From PALSA-693 sp963780345 (GTDB taxonomy: Bacteria; Actinomycetota; Acidimicrobiia; Acidimicrobiales; Palsa-688), in the NCBI GenBank assembly GCA_963780345.1, contig CAWABU010000011.1:248001-312000 (forward strand): a stretch of 64,000 bases of DNA. The letters run 5' to 3'. Of this stretch, positions 16,870 to 32,250 are shown piece after piece. Position 1 is the first letter of the stretch. Each line of letters starts with the position of its first letter. The position numbers and the translations under genes were made by a program. The notes beneath the pieces are model-generated. The model saw nothing but the letters and a program-made list of their open reading frames with translations, did not search any database and was not told the DNA's origin.

Positions 16870-17598
16870 ATGTCGACAAAGGGTAAGAAATATATTGACG
16901 CCATGAAGCGGTTTGACCGGACGCGCACCTATGCGCCCGGGGAGGCCGTCGATCTGGTCAAGAGCCTGGCCCACGCCGGCTTTGACGAGACCGTTGAGAT
17001 TGCCGTGCGCCTGGGCATCGATCCGCGCAAGGCCGACCAGATGGTCCGCGGGACGGTGTCGCTGCCGTCGGGCACCGGCAAGCCGGTGCGGGTGGCGGTG
17101 TTCGCAGCCGGACCGGCCGCGGAAGAGGCCCGCAGCGCCGGCGCGGACATCGTCGGCGCCGACGATCTGGTCGCCAGGGTCGATGGCGGGTTCATGGACT
17201 TTGATGTGGCCATCGCGACCCCGGAGATGATGGGCCAGGTGGGAAGGCTCGGCCGGAAGCTCGGTCCCCGCGGCCTCATGCCCAACCCCCGGACCGGGAC
17301 GGTGACGCCGGATGTGGGCAAGGCGGTGACCGACTTCAAGGGTGGTCGGGTCGAGTACCGAGCCGACACCCGTTCGCGCGGCGTGGTTCAGGTCCCGATC
17401 GGCAAGGTGAGCTTCACCCGCCCGCAGCTGCTCGCCAACTTCCGGGCCGTTATCGATGAGGTCCAGCGGGTCAAGCCGGCGGCGGCCAAGGGCCGCTACA
17501 TCCGGTCGGTCGCCGTGAGCTCCACCATGGGGCCGGGCGTCGACGTTGACTCCAGCGCCCTGCGGGTCACCGACGACGATCTGGCTGCGGTCGGCTGA
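16870..17598 (+). CDS. rplA: 50S ribosomal protein L1
   Basis: A 242-residue L1 with the signature KLGPRGLMPNPRTGTVT near residues 135-151. It builds the mobile L1 stalk and, in many bacteria, represses its own rplKA mRNA. A strong AGGAGGGAGA precedes the ATG. The 106-nt gap after rplK holds no gene. Confidence 0.97.
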   Translation: MSTKGKKYIDAMKRFDRTRTYAPGEAVDLVKSLAHAGFDETVEIAVRLGIDPRKADQMVRGTVSLPSGTGKPVRVAVFAAGPAAEEARSAGADIVGADDLVARVDGGFMDFDVAIATPEMMGQVGRLGRKLGPRGLMPNPRTGTVTPDVGKAVTDFKGGRVEYRADTRSRGVVQVPIGKVSFTRPQLLANFRAVIDEVQRVKPAAAKGRYIRSVAVSSTMGPGVDVDSSALRVTDDDLAAVG

Positions 17599-17607
17599 GC
17601 GCTTCAG

Positions 17608-17703
17608 ATCTCAACGACGCTGATGATCTCGCTTTGCAGACTCCCGAACAGTCAAAGCGCCGTCGCTTCGGCGGGGAAGTTGGATCATCAGCGTCGTTGA
17701 GAT
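17608..17703. repeat. 21-bp perfect inverted repeat after rplA
   Basis: atctcaacgacgctgatgat plus c (17608-17628) is exactly complementary to 17683-17703. The 54-nt spacer contains a further cgccg/cggcg hairpin near 17659-17674. It begins 9 nt after the rplA stop. It could be a large terminator or attenuator for rplKA, or the ends of a small mobile element. Confidence 0.7.
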
Positions 17704-17759
17704 TCGAGGTGCTGAGCCGCCGACTGCCCCTCCAGTCCACCGCGCCGTAGCATCGCCTC

Positions 17760-18335
17760 GTGCGCCAGTGGATCACGCCGCGGTCGCTGCTGCTGCACCT
17801 GGCCTTCGTCGTGGTGGCCGGTGGCTGTTTGTTCGCGGCCTGGTGGCAGATCCACCGGGCCATGGCCGGCAACACCCTGAGCTACCTCTATTCGGCCGAG
17901 TGGCCGGCCTTCGCCGTGGTGGCCGGCATCGGCTGGTGGCAGATGTTCCACGACACTCCCGAGGACATCGCGGCACGCAAGGCGCACCATGCCCGGGTCC
18001 GGGAAGCCAGTGTCGCGGTGGTGGCGCGCACCCTGCCCAGATCGGCCCTGGCCCTGACGGTGAACTCCACTGACGTCGGTGGGAAGGCCCTCTCGCCCGG
18101 CGGCGCCCCGGCCGTTGGCACCGGTGAGGTGTCGCCCGACGCCTCGGCCCTGGTGACGGCCCGCTTCGTTCCCGGGTATGCAGGCGACGACCTCCGGGCC
18201 GGCCTGGAAGCCACTCTCGTCGAGAGCGAAGACGACCCGACCGACGACCTGGCCGCCTACAACCGGTACCTGGCCCTGCTCGCCGTTCGCGGCAGGGCCA
18301 AGACCTGGCGCAACCCCCGCGGCCTCCAAGAGTGA
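17760..18335 (+). CDS. Hypothetical membrane protein with two N-terminal helices
   Basis: A 191-residue protein. Two hydrophobic segments (LLLHLAFVVVAGGCLFAAWW, ~10-29, and WPAFAVVAGIGWWQMF, ~48-63) resemble the short SURF1-like membrane protein often found beside DUF3817 genes in actinobacteria. The remaining cytoplasmic part has no recognisable domain. It overlaps the next gene by 4 nt (GTGA), so translation is coupled. Function unknown. Confidence 0.7.
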   Translation: MRQWITPRSLLLHLAFVVVAGGCLFAAWWQIHRAMAGNTLSYLYSAEWPAFAVVAGIGWWQMFHDTPEDIAARKAHHARVREASVAVVARTLPRSALALTVNSTDVGGKALSPGGAPAVGTGEVSPDASALVTARFVPGYAGDDLRAGLEATLVESEDDPTDDLAAYNRYLALLAVRGRAKTWRNPRGLQE

Positions 18336-18625
18336 ACGGCGCCCTCCTCCGGTACCGGGTCATGGCCTACATCGTGGGCGTGATGCTGATCGTGGTGTTC
18401 GTCAGCATTCCCTTCCAGGCCGTCGAGAAGCCCGTCGGGTTCATCCACGGGATGCTCTACCTGTTGTACCTGCTGGCCGTGCTGGATCTGGTCCGGCGGG
18501 CCCGGCTCGGGTTCTGGACCCTGGTGGCGATGGTCTGTGGCGGGTGGGTGCCGTTCCTGGCCTTTGTGGTGGAGCGCTGGGTCACCCGCCGCATCGCCAC
18601 GACGGACGCTCCTTCCTCCCGCTGA
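18332..18625 (+). CDS. DUF3817-type small integral membrane protein
   Basis: A 97-residue protein with three hydrophobic helices and the DUF3817 hallmark GFIHGMLYLLYL (~36-47) after a charged VEKP segment. It starts at a GTG overlapping the upstream stop. The pair sits between rplA and rplJ, which are usually close neighbours. Function unknown. Confidence 0.75.
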   Translation: MNGALLRYRVMAYIVGVMLIVVFVSIPFQAVEKPVGFIHGMLYLLYLLAVLDLVRRARLGFWTLVAMVCGGWVPFLAFVVERWVTRRIATTDAPSSR

Positions 18626-18669
18626 ATCGAGGTCGGGGCCCGGGCGGCCTCTGGTAAAATGACTGTTGA

Positions 18670-18790
18670 CATAGAGCCGTAGACATCCGGTGTGCCCTCT
18701 GGGCACCCAAGTGGGCCGGCCGGCCCAGCCTGACGAGGCGAGAGGTACCCCTCCTGGGCGAACCTGCTCGCGCCTTCAGCGCCGACAGAG
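18670..18790 (+). ncRNA. Ribosomal protein L10 leader
   Basis: The rplJ 5' region carries agagccgtagacatccggtg at its start, like the actinobacterial L10 leader, and later several GC-rich hairpins (for example gtgccctctgggcac and gggccggccggccc). The known role of this element is to let L10(L12)4 bind and repress rplJL. Boundaries are approximate. A TAAAAT at 18655-18660 is a possible -10 for a promoter here. Confidence 0.55.
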
Positions 18791-18806
18791 AAGGAGGTGG
18801 TAACCG

Positions 18807-19466
18807 ATGGACAACCCGAGACCGGCGAACGTGGCCGTCGTGGACGAGGTGCGGCGGCGGTTCGAGGACGCCGACGGGGCCATCCTGACCGAGTACCGGG
18901 GCCTCAAGGTCAAGGACCTGGCGGGCTTGCGCCGTTCCCTGCGCCCGAGTGGCGGCGAGTACAAGATCTACAAGAACACCCTGGTGCGCCTGGCCGCCCG
19001 CGAGTCCGGACTCGAGGACCTGGAGCCCCTGCTCGTCGGTCCGACTGCCATCGCCTTCGTTGACGGGGACGCGGCGGCGGTGGCCAAGGCGCTCCGCGAC
19101 TATGCCCGGACCAATCCGCTGCTGGTTCTCAAGGGCGGGGTACTCGGCGGCAAGGTTCTGACGGCCCAGGAGACCGCGGCTCTGGCGGAGCTTCCCTCCC
19201 GGGAGGTGCTGCTTGCTCGGTTCGCCGGGTTGCTGGCGGCGCCCATGCAGCAGCTCGCCGGACTCTTGCAGGCCCTGCCCCGGAATTTCGCCTACGGCCT
19301 GGCTGCCTTGCGCGACCAGAAGGCCGAGGGCGCTCCCGGTGCCGCGTCCGAATCCTCCGACGCCGACGCCCCGGCGGCCGCGTCAACCGAATCCAAAGCC
19401 GAACCCGAACCCGAACCCGAACCTGGCGACGGCCCGGCGCCCGAAGCCACCACACCCACCGAGTAG
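18807..19466 (+). CDS. rplJ: 50S ribosomal protein L10
   Basis: A 219-residue L10, longer than the usual ~175. The family core (LTEYRGLKVKDLAGLRRSL, YKNTLVRLA, ALPRNFAYGLAAL) fills residues 1-170. A C-terminal acidic tail then contains a run of Glu-Pro from a gaaccc hexamer repeat (19401-19424). It anchors L7/L12 dimers on the stalk. The perfect aaggaggtgg site precedes the ATG. Confidence 0.97.
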   Translation: MDNPRPANVAVVDEVRRRFEDADGAILTEYRGLKVKDLAGLRRSLRPSGGEYKIYKNTLVRLAARESGLEDLEPLLVGPTAIAFVDGDAAAVAKALRDYARTNPLLVLKGGVLGGKVLTAQETAALAELPSREVLLARFAGLLAAPMQQLAGLLQALPRNFAYGLAALRDQKAEGAPGAASESSDADAPAAASTESKAEPEPEPEPGDGPAPEATTPTE

Positions 19467-19487
19467 CCCACAGGGAGTATCGACATC

Positions 19488-19874
19488 ATGGCAACCAAAG
19501 AAGAGATCCTCGACAGCATCGCCAATCTGACCGTTATCGAGCTGTCCGAACTGCTCGCCGACTTCGAAACCCGCTTCGGCGTGACTGCGGCCGCCCCGGT
19601 CGCGGTGGCCGCCGCCCCGGCCGCGGGTGGGGGCGCCGCGGAGGCGGCTCAGGAGGAGGAGCAGGACGAGTTCGACGTCGTGCTGACCTCAGCCGGCGAC
19701 AAGAAGATTCAGGTCATCAAGGAGGTGCGGTCGCTCACCAGCCTCGGCCTGAAGGAGGCCAAGGACGTGGTGGACGCCGCGCCCAAGGCTGTCCTCGAGA
19801 AGGTCAGCAAGGAAGACGCCGAAAAGGCCAAGGCTCAGCTGGAGAACGCCGGCGCCACCGTCGAGCTGAAGTAG
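19488..19874 (+). CDS. rplL: 50S ribosomal protein L7/L12
   Basis: A 128-residue L7/L12 of normal length: an N-terminal dimerisation helix, an Ala/Gly-rich hinge (~40-55), and the C-terminal factor-binding domain with VIKEVRSLTSLGLKEAKDVV. It recruits EF-G and EF-Tu. It ends the rplJL unit ahead of a hairpin. Confidence 0.97.
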   Translation: MATKEEILDSIANLTVIELSELLADFETRFGVTAAAPVAVAAAPAAGGGAAEAAQEEEQDEFDVVLTSAGDKKIQVIKEVRSLTSLGLKEAKDVVDAAPKAVLEKVSKEDAEKAKAQLENAGATVELK

Positions 19875-19917
19875 TCCAACCTGGTCGGTGGGATCCCGGC
19901 TGGCCGCTGAGATTCCG

Positions 19918-19947
19918 GCTGGCCCGCTGGGATTCCGGCGGGCCAGC
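19918..19947 (+). terminator. Terminator-like hairpin after rplL
   Basis: gctggcccgc (19918-19927) pairs exactly with gcgggccagc (19938-19947) around a 10-nt loop, 44 nt after the rplL stop and between convergent genes. There is no T tract, as is common in GC-rich actinobacteria. Confidence 0.6.
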
Positions 19948-19961
19948 CGCGATCAAGCCAA

Positions 19962-20633
19962 CTAGCGCCAGAACACCAGCCGGGCCGCGACCGCGAACGG
20001 GATCAACGCCAGCAGCAGCACGGCCAGCTGCAGCAGGGTTGGAGTGCCTGGGTGGCCGAAGATCGCCTGGTGCAGGTCGCTGACGCTGCGCTGGGTGACG
20101 ACCCGGCTGGACTGCACCAAACCCGGCAGGAACTCCCCGGCGATGAGCCCGGCGAGGGCGGCCAGCGGCGCAGCTACCAGCGGGCCGGTGAAGGCCACGG
20201 CGACGCTGGCGATGACCAGCACCAGGAGCAGCACCCCGGTGGCCTGGCCGCCGGGGTGGTACAGGTAGGTGGCCGCGGCGAGAGCCAGCACCAGCAGGCC
20301 GATCACGGCCCGCAGTCGCAGGGTGCCGCGAGCCGCCACGATCAGCAAGAAGGCGGTCAGCCCCGGAATCAGGACCGCGACAGCCCCGGTGAGGCCGAGC
20401 ACCACCCGCCCGGAGGCGCCGGTCGCGGCCAGCCGGTCGGTCAACCAGCTGGCACCGCTCCCGACCAAGCGCTCGGCGGTGTCCGCGAGGGTTCGGCCCG
20501 CGCCGGCCAGATAGTCGAGGTGACCGATCGCGATGGCGATACCCGCCAGGACCCCGACGATCAGCCAGACCCGGCCCCGCAGCCTTACCGCACCGCTCAG
20601 CCGATCCGATCCTCTGGCCCCCCGGAGACCCAT
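19962..20633 (-). CDS. Hypothetical multi-helix membrane protein
   Basis: A 223-residue protein with about five hydrophobic segments: VWLIVGVLAGIAIAIG (~22), VVLGLTGAVAVLIPGLTAFLLIVA (~78), VIGLLVLALAAATYLY (~110), ATGVLLLVLVIASVAVAF (~130) and a C-terminal LLQLAVLLLALIPFAVAARLV. No family is recognised. It overlaps the end of the upstream DivIVA-like gene by 37 nt, so the two are probably one operon. Confidence 0.7.
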   Translation of the reverse strand: MGLRGARGSDRLSGAVRLRGRVWLIVGVLAGIAIAIGHLDYLAGAGRTLADTAERLVGSGASWLTDRLAATGASGRVVLGLTGAVAVLIPGLTAFLLIVAARGTLRLRAVIGLLVLALAAATYLYHPGGQATGVLLLVLVIASVAVAFTGPLVAAPLAALAGLIAGEFLPGLVQSSRVVTQRSVSDLHQAIFGHPGTPTLLQLAVLLLALIPFAVAARLVFWR

Positions 20634-21625
20634 GCGTCCAGTTTGGCTTCGAACTGCTCGGTCTCCATCGCGCCTCCATTGAGAAGGGTGGCAACGGTGG
20701 CGTCGAGATGATCGCCCTCCGGCTCGGCGGCGCCCACCTGGTCGTCACCGCTCGTCTGGGCGCCGGAGCTGGTCTGGGCGCCGGAGCTGGTCTGGGCGCT
20801 AGGGCCTGTCTGGTCGGCCGGGCCCGACTGGGCGGCCGGGCTGCTGGCCGGCTCGGTCGCGGCCTCGGTGCTGGCTGAGGCGGCGCCGCCATTGCTCGAA
20901 TGGGCGGCGGTGTCCGGGGCGGGCCTGGTCGCTGACGCCACGGCGGCGCCGGCGGGATCCTTCTCGACCAGTCCGGCCGCCCGGCCCAGGGCCTCCCGCA
21001 GGGCGTTCAGCGAGGCGATGGCGCGGCCCCGCTGGTCGGAGAGGTCCCGGAGCTCCGCCAGCGATGCCTCCTTGGCCTGCTGCTGCTCGTGCAGGAGGCG
21101 GGCTTCCTCCGCCCGGGTGTGCGACACCACCTGCTCGGCCCACTGCTCGATCTGCCGGGTCCGGGCGGTGGCCCGAGCCTCGGCCTCGGACACGATGTTG
21201 GAGGCCTCGCCCCGGGCCTGGGTATCGATCCGGCGAGCCTGCTCTTCCGCCCGGGCCGTGGCGCTGCGCACCATTTCATCGGCCTTCTTGGAACGAGCCT
21301 CGGCCTCGGCGACGATGCGGGCGGCCTCGGCCTCGGCCCGGCTCACCACATCGGCGGCGGCCTCCTCGGCCTGGTTGAGGAGAACCCCGATGCGCTCGCC
21401 GAGGGCGACGCCGCTCTTCGGCGTGTCCGCCCGGATCCGGTCCTCGAGCTCCTTGATACGAGCATTGCACTTGGCGATATGGGCCTGGAGGCGGCGGGTA
21501 TGGGCTTCGGCCTCCTCGACCTGGTTGAGCGCCTCGCCGAGGGAGTCGAGGTACTCGTCGACTTCCTCCCGGTCGTAGCCGCGCAGGCTGACGGTGAAGG
21601 ATGGTGCGGTGGTCTTGGAATCCAT
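20597..21625 (-). CDS. DivIVA-like coiled-coil protein
   Basis: A 342-residue protein. The first ~45 residues (FTVSLRGYDREEVDEYLDSL) match the DivIVA/Wag31 membrane-curvature-binding head. Residues ~45-240 form a long Ala/Glu/Arg coiled coil with an ATP-synthase-b-like pattern (ADVVSRAEAEAARIVAEAEA). The C-terminal third is low-complexity Ser/Ala/Gln/Thr. Such proteins organise polar growth or division sites. The ATG at 21625 has GAGGAG 4 nt upstream; the open frame further upstream (to 22000) is spurious and covers the rpoB promoters. Confidence 0.85.
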   Translation of the reverse strand: MDSKTTAPSFTVSLRGYDREEVDEYLDSLGEALNQVEEAEAHTRRLQAHIAKCNARIKELEDRIRADTPKSGVALGERIGVLLNQAEEAAADVVSRAEAEAARIVAEAEARSKKADEMVRSATARAEEQARRIDTQARGEASNIVSEAEARATARTRQIEQWAEQVVSHTRAEEARLLHEQQQAKEASLAELRDLSDQRGRAIASLNALREALGRAAGLVEKDPAGAAVASATRPAPDTAAHSSNGGAASASTEAATEPASSPAAQSGPADQTGPSAQTSSGAQTSSGAQTSGDDQVGAAEPEGDHLDATVATLLNGGAMETEQFEAKLDAWVSGGPEDRIG

Positions 21626-21825
21626 GGCTCCTCGGTTCGGCCCGGCGGGCGCACGCTGATAGCTGGTCCTCGCGCCCACCGGTCCCTTCCGGCACCGGTT
21701 CCCGCCAGCCATCCTCCCTGATCTTGACGGCCCGCGCAAGCACCCCTCAGGGCCCTGACCAGCACCGTCTCGAAGAGGGGGGCGGCGGGCGAGGCCGCCA
21801 CGGCCCGTCTTTTCGCCGGAATATC

Positions 21826-21854
21826 TTGACCACCGGGGGATCGTGCCGTACCCT
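21826..21854 (+). promoter_or_regulatory. rpoB promoter P1
   Basis: TTGACC (21826-21831), a 17-bp spacer, then TACCCT (21849-21854). This fits the actinobacterial housekeeping consensus TTGACN and TANNNT. Confidence 0.6.
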
Positions 21855-21887
21855 TCTCGGGAACACGGAATGCGTGGAGAAGGCCGG

Positions 21888-21916
21888 TTGCCTTTATTCG
21901 CGTCTCGGCCTATACT
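21888..21916 (+). promoter_or_regulatory. rpoB promoter P2
   Basis: TTGCCT (21888-21893), a 17-bp spacer, then TATACT (21911-21916). The near-perfect -10 and exact spacing make this the stronger of two tandem promoters 62 bp apart. Confidence 0.65.
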
Positions 21917-22024
21917 GGTCAGTTGCCGTGGTTGTCCGCCTTGTGCTTCCCGTCCTGCTGACGCGGCTTCAGCGCGCCCCCACCGCGGAGATCTCCTCAT
22001 CCACCCTCCTTCAGGAGTAGGCCC

Positions 22025-25771
<3,747 letters not shown>

Positions 25772-25809
25772 CGTCGGGCCGAATATCGGGAACACGGGGT
25801 GATTGCTAA

Positions 25810-29818
<4,009 letters not shown>

Positions 29819-29838
29819 TCAGTGAGGGTGGGCCGGCC

Positions 29839-29873
29839 GGACGGCCGGGCGGGTTAGCCCGTCTCGGCCGTCC
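29839..29873 (+). terminator. Terminator-like hairpin after rpoC
   Basis: ggacggccg (29839-29847) pairs with cggccgtcc (29865-29873), with a further gcggg/cccgt inner stem around tta. It begins 21 nt after the rpoC stop and probably ends the rpoBC transcript. No T tract. Confidence 0.6.
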
Positions 29874-30042
29874 CCTGGCTGCTTCAGCCCCCAGCTGGCC
29901 GGGAGGCGCCCGTCGCGCCCGGCCGGGCGCCCGCCCCTTCCTGCCGCGACCAACAACCCGGGCGCGCCACCCGCCGGTCCCGCGGCGTCCTCGCCTCCCC
30001 TCACCGCGTCGCGCCTGTTTGCCGGCCCTGGCCCGCCCGGCC

Positions 30043-30185
30043 GGACAGCCTCGGCCCGCCCGTCGGGCAATCTGGGCGCGCTTCGTTACTTTGGGCGCGC
30101 TTAGTGTCGAAAAACGACCAAAAGCGCGCCCAAAGCTCAAAGCGCGCCCAACGATCCGGCGCCGCGCCACCGGGTCGCCAGCGGG
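30043..30185. repeat. Palindromic dispersed repeat, copy 1
   Basis: A 143-bp element running from ggacagcc to gccagcggg. Its core is a perfect 13-bp inverted repeat, tttgggcgcgctt (30090-30102) against 30122-30134, whose loop contains gtcg/cgac around five A. The right arm motif recurs once more just downstream (agcgcgcccaa). Confidence 0.9.
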
Positions 30186-30186
30186 C

Positions 30187-30331
30187 GGACAGCCCCGGCC
30201 CGCCGGTCGGGCAATCTGGGCGCACTTCGTTAGTTTGGGCGCGCTTAGTGTCGAAAAACGACCAAAAGCGCGCCCAAAGCTCAAAGGGCGCCCAAACGAT
30301 CCGGCGCCGCGCCACACGGGTCGCCAGCGGG
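30187..30331. repeat. Palindromic dispersed repeat, copy 2
   Basis: A near-identical copy of the element at 30043, exactly 144 bp further on. The 13-bp inverted repeat lies at 30234-30246 and 30266-30278. Differences are a few substitutions and single-base indels outside the core. Confidence 0.9.
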
Positions 30332-30496
30332 GGGGCCAGGGCCCGCCGACGTCCCGCCCCGCCTTCCCTGACCCGCCCGCCGCTTCGACTGGGCACAGAT
30401 GGCGTCAGAAAGACCACGAGAGGCCCGGAAAGGGGCCAATTCGCGTCACCAGTAGGAGGGGACCGCCCCGGGTCGCGCCCGCTGACGAGGCACCGG

Positions 30497-31168
30497 CTAC
30501 ACCGCGTTCACGATGCCCAGGGTGAAGCCGTCATAGCCCTTGGCCCCGACGGTCTGGATGGTCGTAGCGGTGACACGGTCGTCCGCGGCCAGCTGTTCGT
30601 GCAAGCGCCGGACACCCACCACTTCGGGCCGGGTGCCGCTGGCATCGACGAGCCCCCCGTCGCGCACCACATTGTCCACCACCAGGACTGTCCCCGGCCG
30701 CGACAGCTTGATCGACCAGGTCAGGTACTCGGGGATGTTGGGCTTGTCGGCGTCGATGAAGATCAGATCGAAGGGCCCCGCCCCCTCGTCCACCAGTTGG
30801 GGGAGAGTGTCGAGGGCGGCGCCGACGCGTACCTCGACCATCGAGGCCATCCCGGCCGCGGCCAGGTTGGCCCGGGCCACCTCGGCGTGACGGGGATCCA
30901 CCTCGAGGCTGATCAGTCGCCCGCCGGCAGGGAGGGCCCGGGCCAGCCAGATGGTGCTGTACCCACCCAGGGTGCCGAGCTCGAGTATCCGGGTGGCGCC
31001 CACCATACGGGCCAGGAGGCCGAGCAGCTGGCCCTGGGGTGCGGAGACGGAGATGGGCGGCATACCGGCCGCGGCCGTCGCTGCTACCGCCGCCTCCAGC
31101 GCGGCATCGGGGCGGACAATGAGATCGGTCACGTAATCGTCCACGGCGGTCCACAGGGGATCGGCCAT
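30497..31168 (-). CDS. SAM-dependent O-methyltransferase (caffeoyl-CoA/catechol type)
   Basis: A 223-residue class I methyltransferase of the O-methyltransferase-3 family. The SAM-binding glycine loop is ILELGTLGGYST (~65-76), the acidic residue after strand 2 is in LISLEVD, and the metal-ligand motif is LIFIDADKPN (~140-149) with VVDNVVRDG downstream. It likely methylates a catechol-like hydroxyl with Mg2+. The ATG at 31168 has a strong AGGAGGT. It is transcribed away from rpsL. Confidence 0.9.
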   Translation of the reverse strand: MADPLWTAVDDYVTDLIVRPDAALEAAVAATAAAGMPPISVSAPQGQLLGLLARMVGATRILELGTLGGYSTIWLARALPAGGRLISLEVDPRHAEVARANLAAAGMASMVEVRVGAALDTLPQLVDEGAGPFDLIFIDADKPNIPEYLTWSIKLSRPGTVLVVDNVVRDGGLVDASGTRPEVVGVRRLHEQLAADDRVTATTIQTVGAKGYDGFTLGIVNAV

Positions 31169-31348
31169 CAGGACCTCCTGAAACAAGGGGGGGCGGGTAG
31201 GGGCGGCGTCGTCGCGACCGCGTACACCACCGTAGGGCCCGAATGAGCGGCCCCGACGCGCTATCATGGTCATTGGCCCACCGGCCGGTAGCGGCGCGCA
31301 TGGGCCGACCGAACGGCGCGGCAAGTTCTACACCAACGAGAGGTCAGG

Positions 31349-31717
31349 TTGCCCACCATCGCGCAATTGGTCCGGAAGGGCCGCGAACAGAAGACGGTCA
31401 AGACCAAGACGCCGGCGCTTCGCGGCGCCCCGCAGCGCCGCGGCGTGTGTACACGCGTCTACACCACCACCCCCAAGAAGCCGAACTCGGCCCTTCGCAA
31501 GGTGGCCCGGGTCCGTCTCACCAGTGGGGTCGAAGTGACCGCCTATATCCCCGGAGTCGGCCACAACCTGCAGGAGCACTCCATCGTCCTGGTCCGTGGC
31601 GGCCGGGTGAAGGACCTGCCGGGCGTCCGCTACAAGATCATTCGTGGCACCCTGGACACCTCCGGGGTGCGCGACCGCAAGCAGGCCCGCAGCCGCTACG
31701 GGGCCAAGAAGGCCTAG
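31349..31717 (+). CDS. rpsL: 30S ribosomal protein S12
   Basis: A 122-residue S12 of normal length, with the decoding-site segment TTPKKPNSALRK; the Lys at the streptomycin position is wild type. RKQARSRYGAKK closes it. The TTG at 31349 gives MPTIAQLVRKGRE and is preceded by GAGAGG. It is first in rpsL-rpsG-fusA-tuf. Confidence 0.97.
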   Translation: MPTIAQLVRKGREQKTVKTKTPALRGAPQRRGVCTRVYTTTPKKPNSALRKVARVRLTSGVEVTAYIPGVGHNLQEHSIVLVRGGRVKDLPGVRYKIIRGTLDTSGVRDRKQARSRYGAKKA

Positions 31718-31735
31718 GAGACCAGGAGAGCCGCC

Positions 31736-32206
31736 GTGCCGCGCAAAGGACCCGCCCCCCGTCGCGACCTGCTTCCGGACCCCATCTACCGGTCCGTGCT
31801 GGTCACCCAGATCGTCAACAAGGTTCTCGAGCGCGGCAAGCGCAGCCTCGCCGAGCGCGTCGTCTACGAAGCCCTCGACATCGTGAAAGAGCGCGGCGAC
31901 GGCGACCCCGTCGGCGTCGTCAAGCGAGCCGTGGAAAACACCAAACCCCAGCTCGAGGTCAAGAGCCGACGGGTCGGCGGCGCCACCTATCAGGTGCCGG
32001 TCGAGGTGCGACCCCGTCGAGCCGGCACCCTGTCGGTCCGTTGGCTGGTCGGCTACTCCAAGCAGCGGCGGGAGAAGACCATGTCCCAGAAGCTCGCCGC
32101 CGAGTTGCTTGACGCCTCCAACGGCATCGGCGCCGCGGTCAAACGCCGCGAAGACATGCACAAGATGGCCGAGTCCAACAAGGCCTTCGCCCACTACCGC
32201 TGGTAG
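31736..32206 (+). CDS. rpsG: 30S ribosomal protein S7
   Basis: A 156-residue S7 of normal length. It opens with PRKGPAPRRDLLPDPIYRS and ends AFAHYRW. It nucleates assembly of the 30S head. It starts at GTG 31736, 18 nt after rpsL. Confidence 0.97.
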   Translation: MPRKGPAPRRDLLPDPIYRSVLVTQIVNKVLERGKRSLAERVVYEALDIVKERGDGDPVGVVKRAVENTKPQLEVKSRRVGGATYQVPVEVRPRRAGTLSVRWLVGYSKQRREKTMSQKLAAELLDASNGIGAAVKRREDMHKMAESNKAFAHYRW

Positions 32207-32250
32207 TCCCGCAAGCCCGCAATACCCACGCCCCCCGCAGAGAGAACCGT

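Larger units (their letters stand above)
21626..22024. other. 399-bp divergent region between the DivIVA-like gene and rpoB
   Basis: No gene. It contains two tandem plus-strand promoters for rpoB, listed separately, and the untranslated leader of rpoB (about 105 nt from the second promoter). No clear promoter for the minus-strand gene was seen. Confidence 0.7.
29819..30496. other. 678-bp gene-free region after rpoC
   Basis: No gene. It holds a terminator-like hairpin at 29839-29873 and two near-tandem copies of a 144-bp palindromic repeat at 30043-30331, listed separately. The many open frames here are Arg/Pro/Gly-rich and look spurious. Confidence 0.7.

Noticed and set aside
18666..18694. 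TTGACA at 18666 as the rplJ -35
   Set aside because: No acceptable -10 lies 16-18 bp downstream; the TAAAAT upstream at 18655 is the better -10, though it lacks a clear -35.
30043..30331. CRISPR or a small protein gene in the tandem repeat
   Set aside because: Only two copies with no spacer between them, and the core is a palindrome; frames across it are Arg/Gly/Pro-rich and not shared in phase with copy 3.
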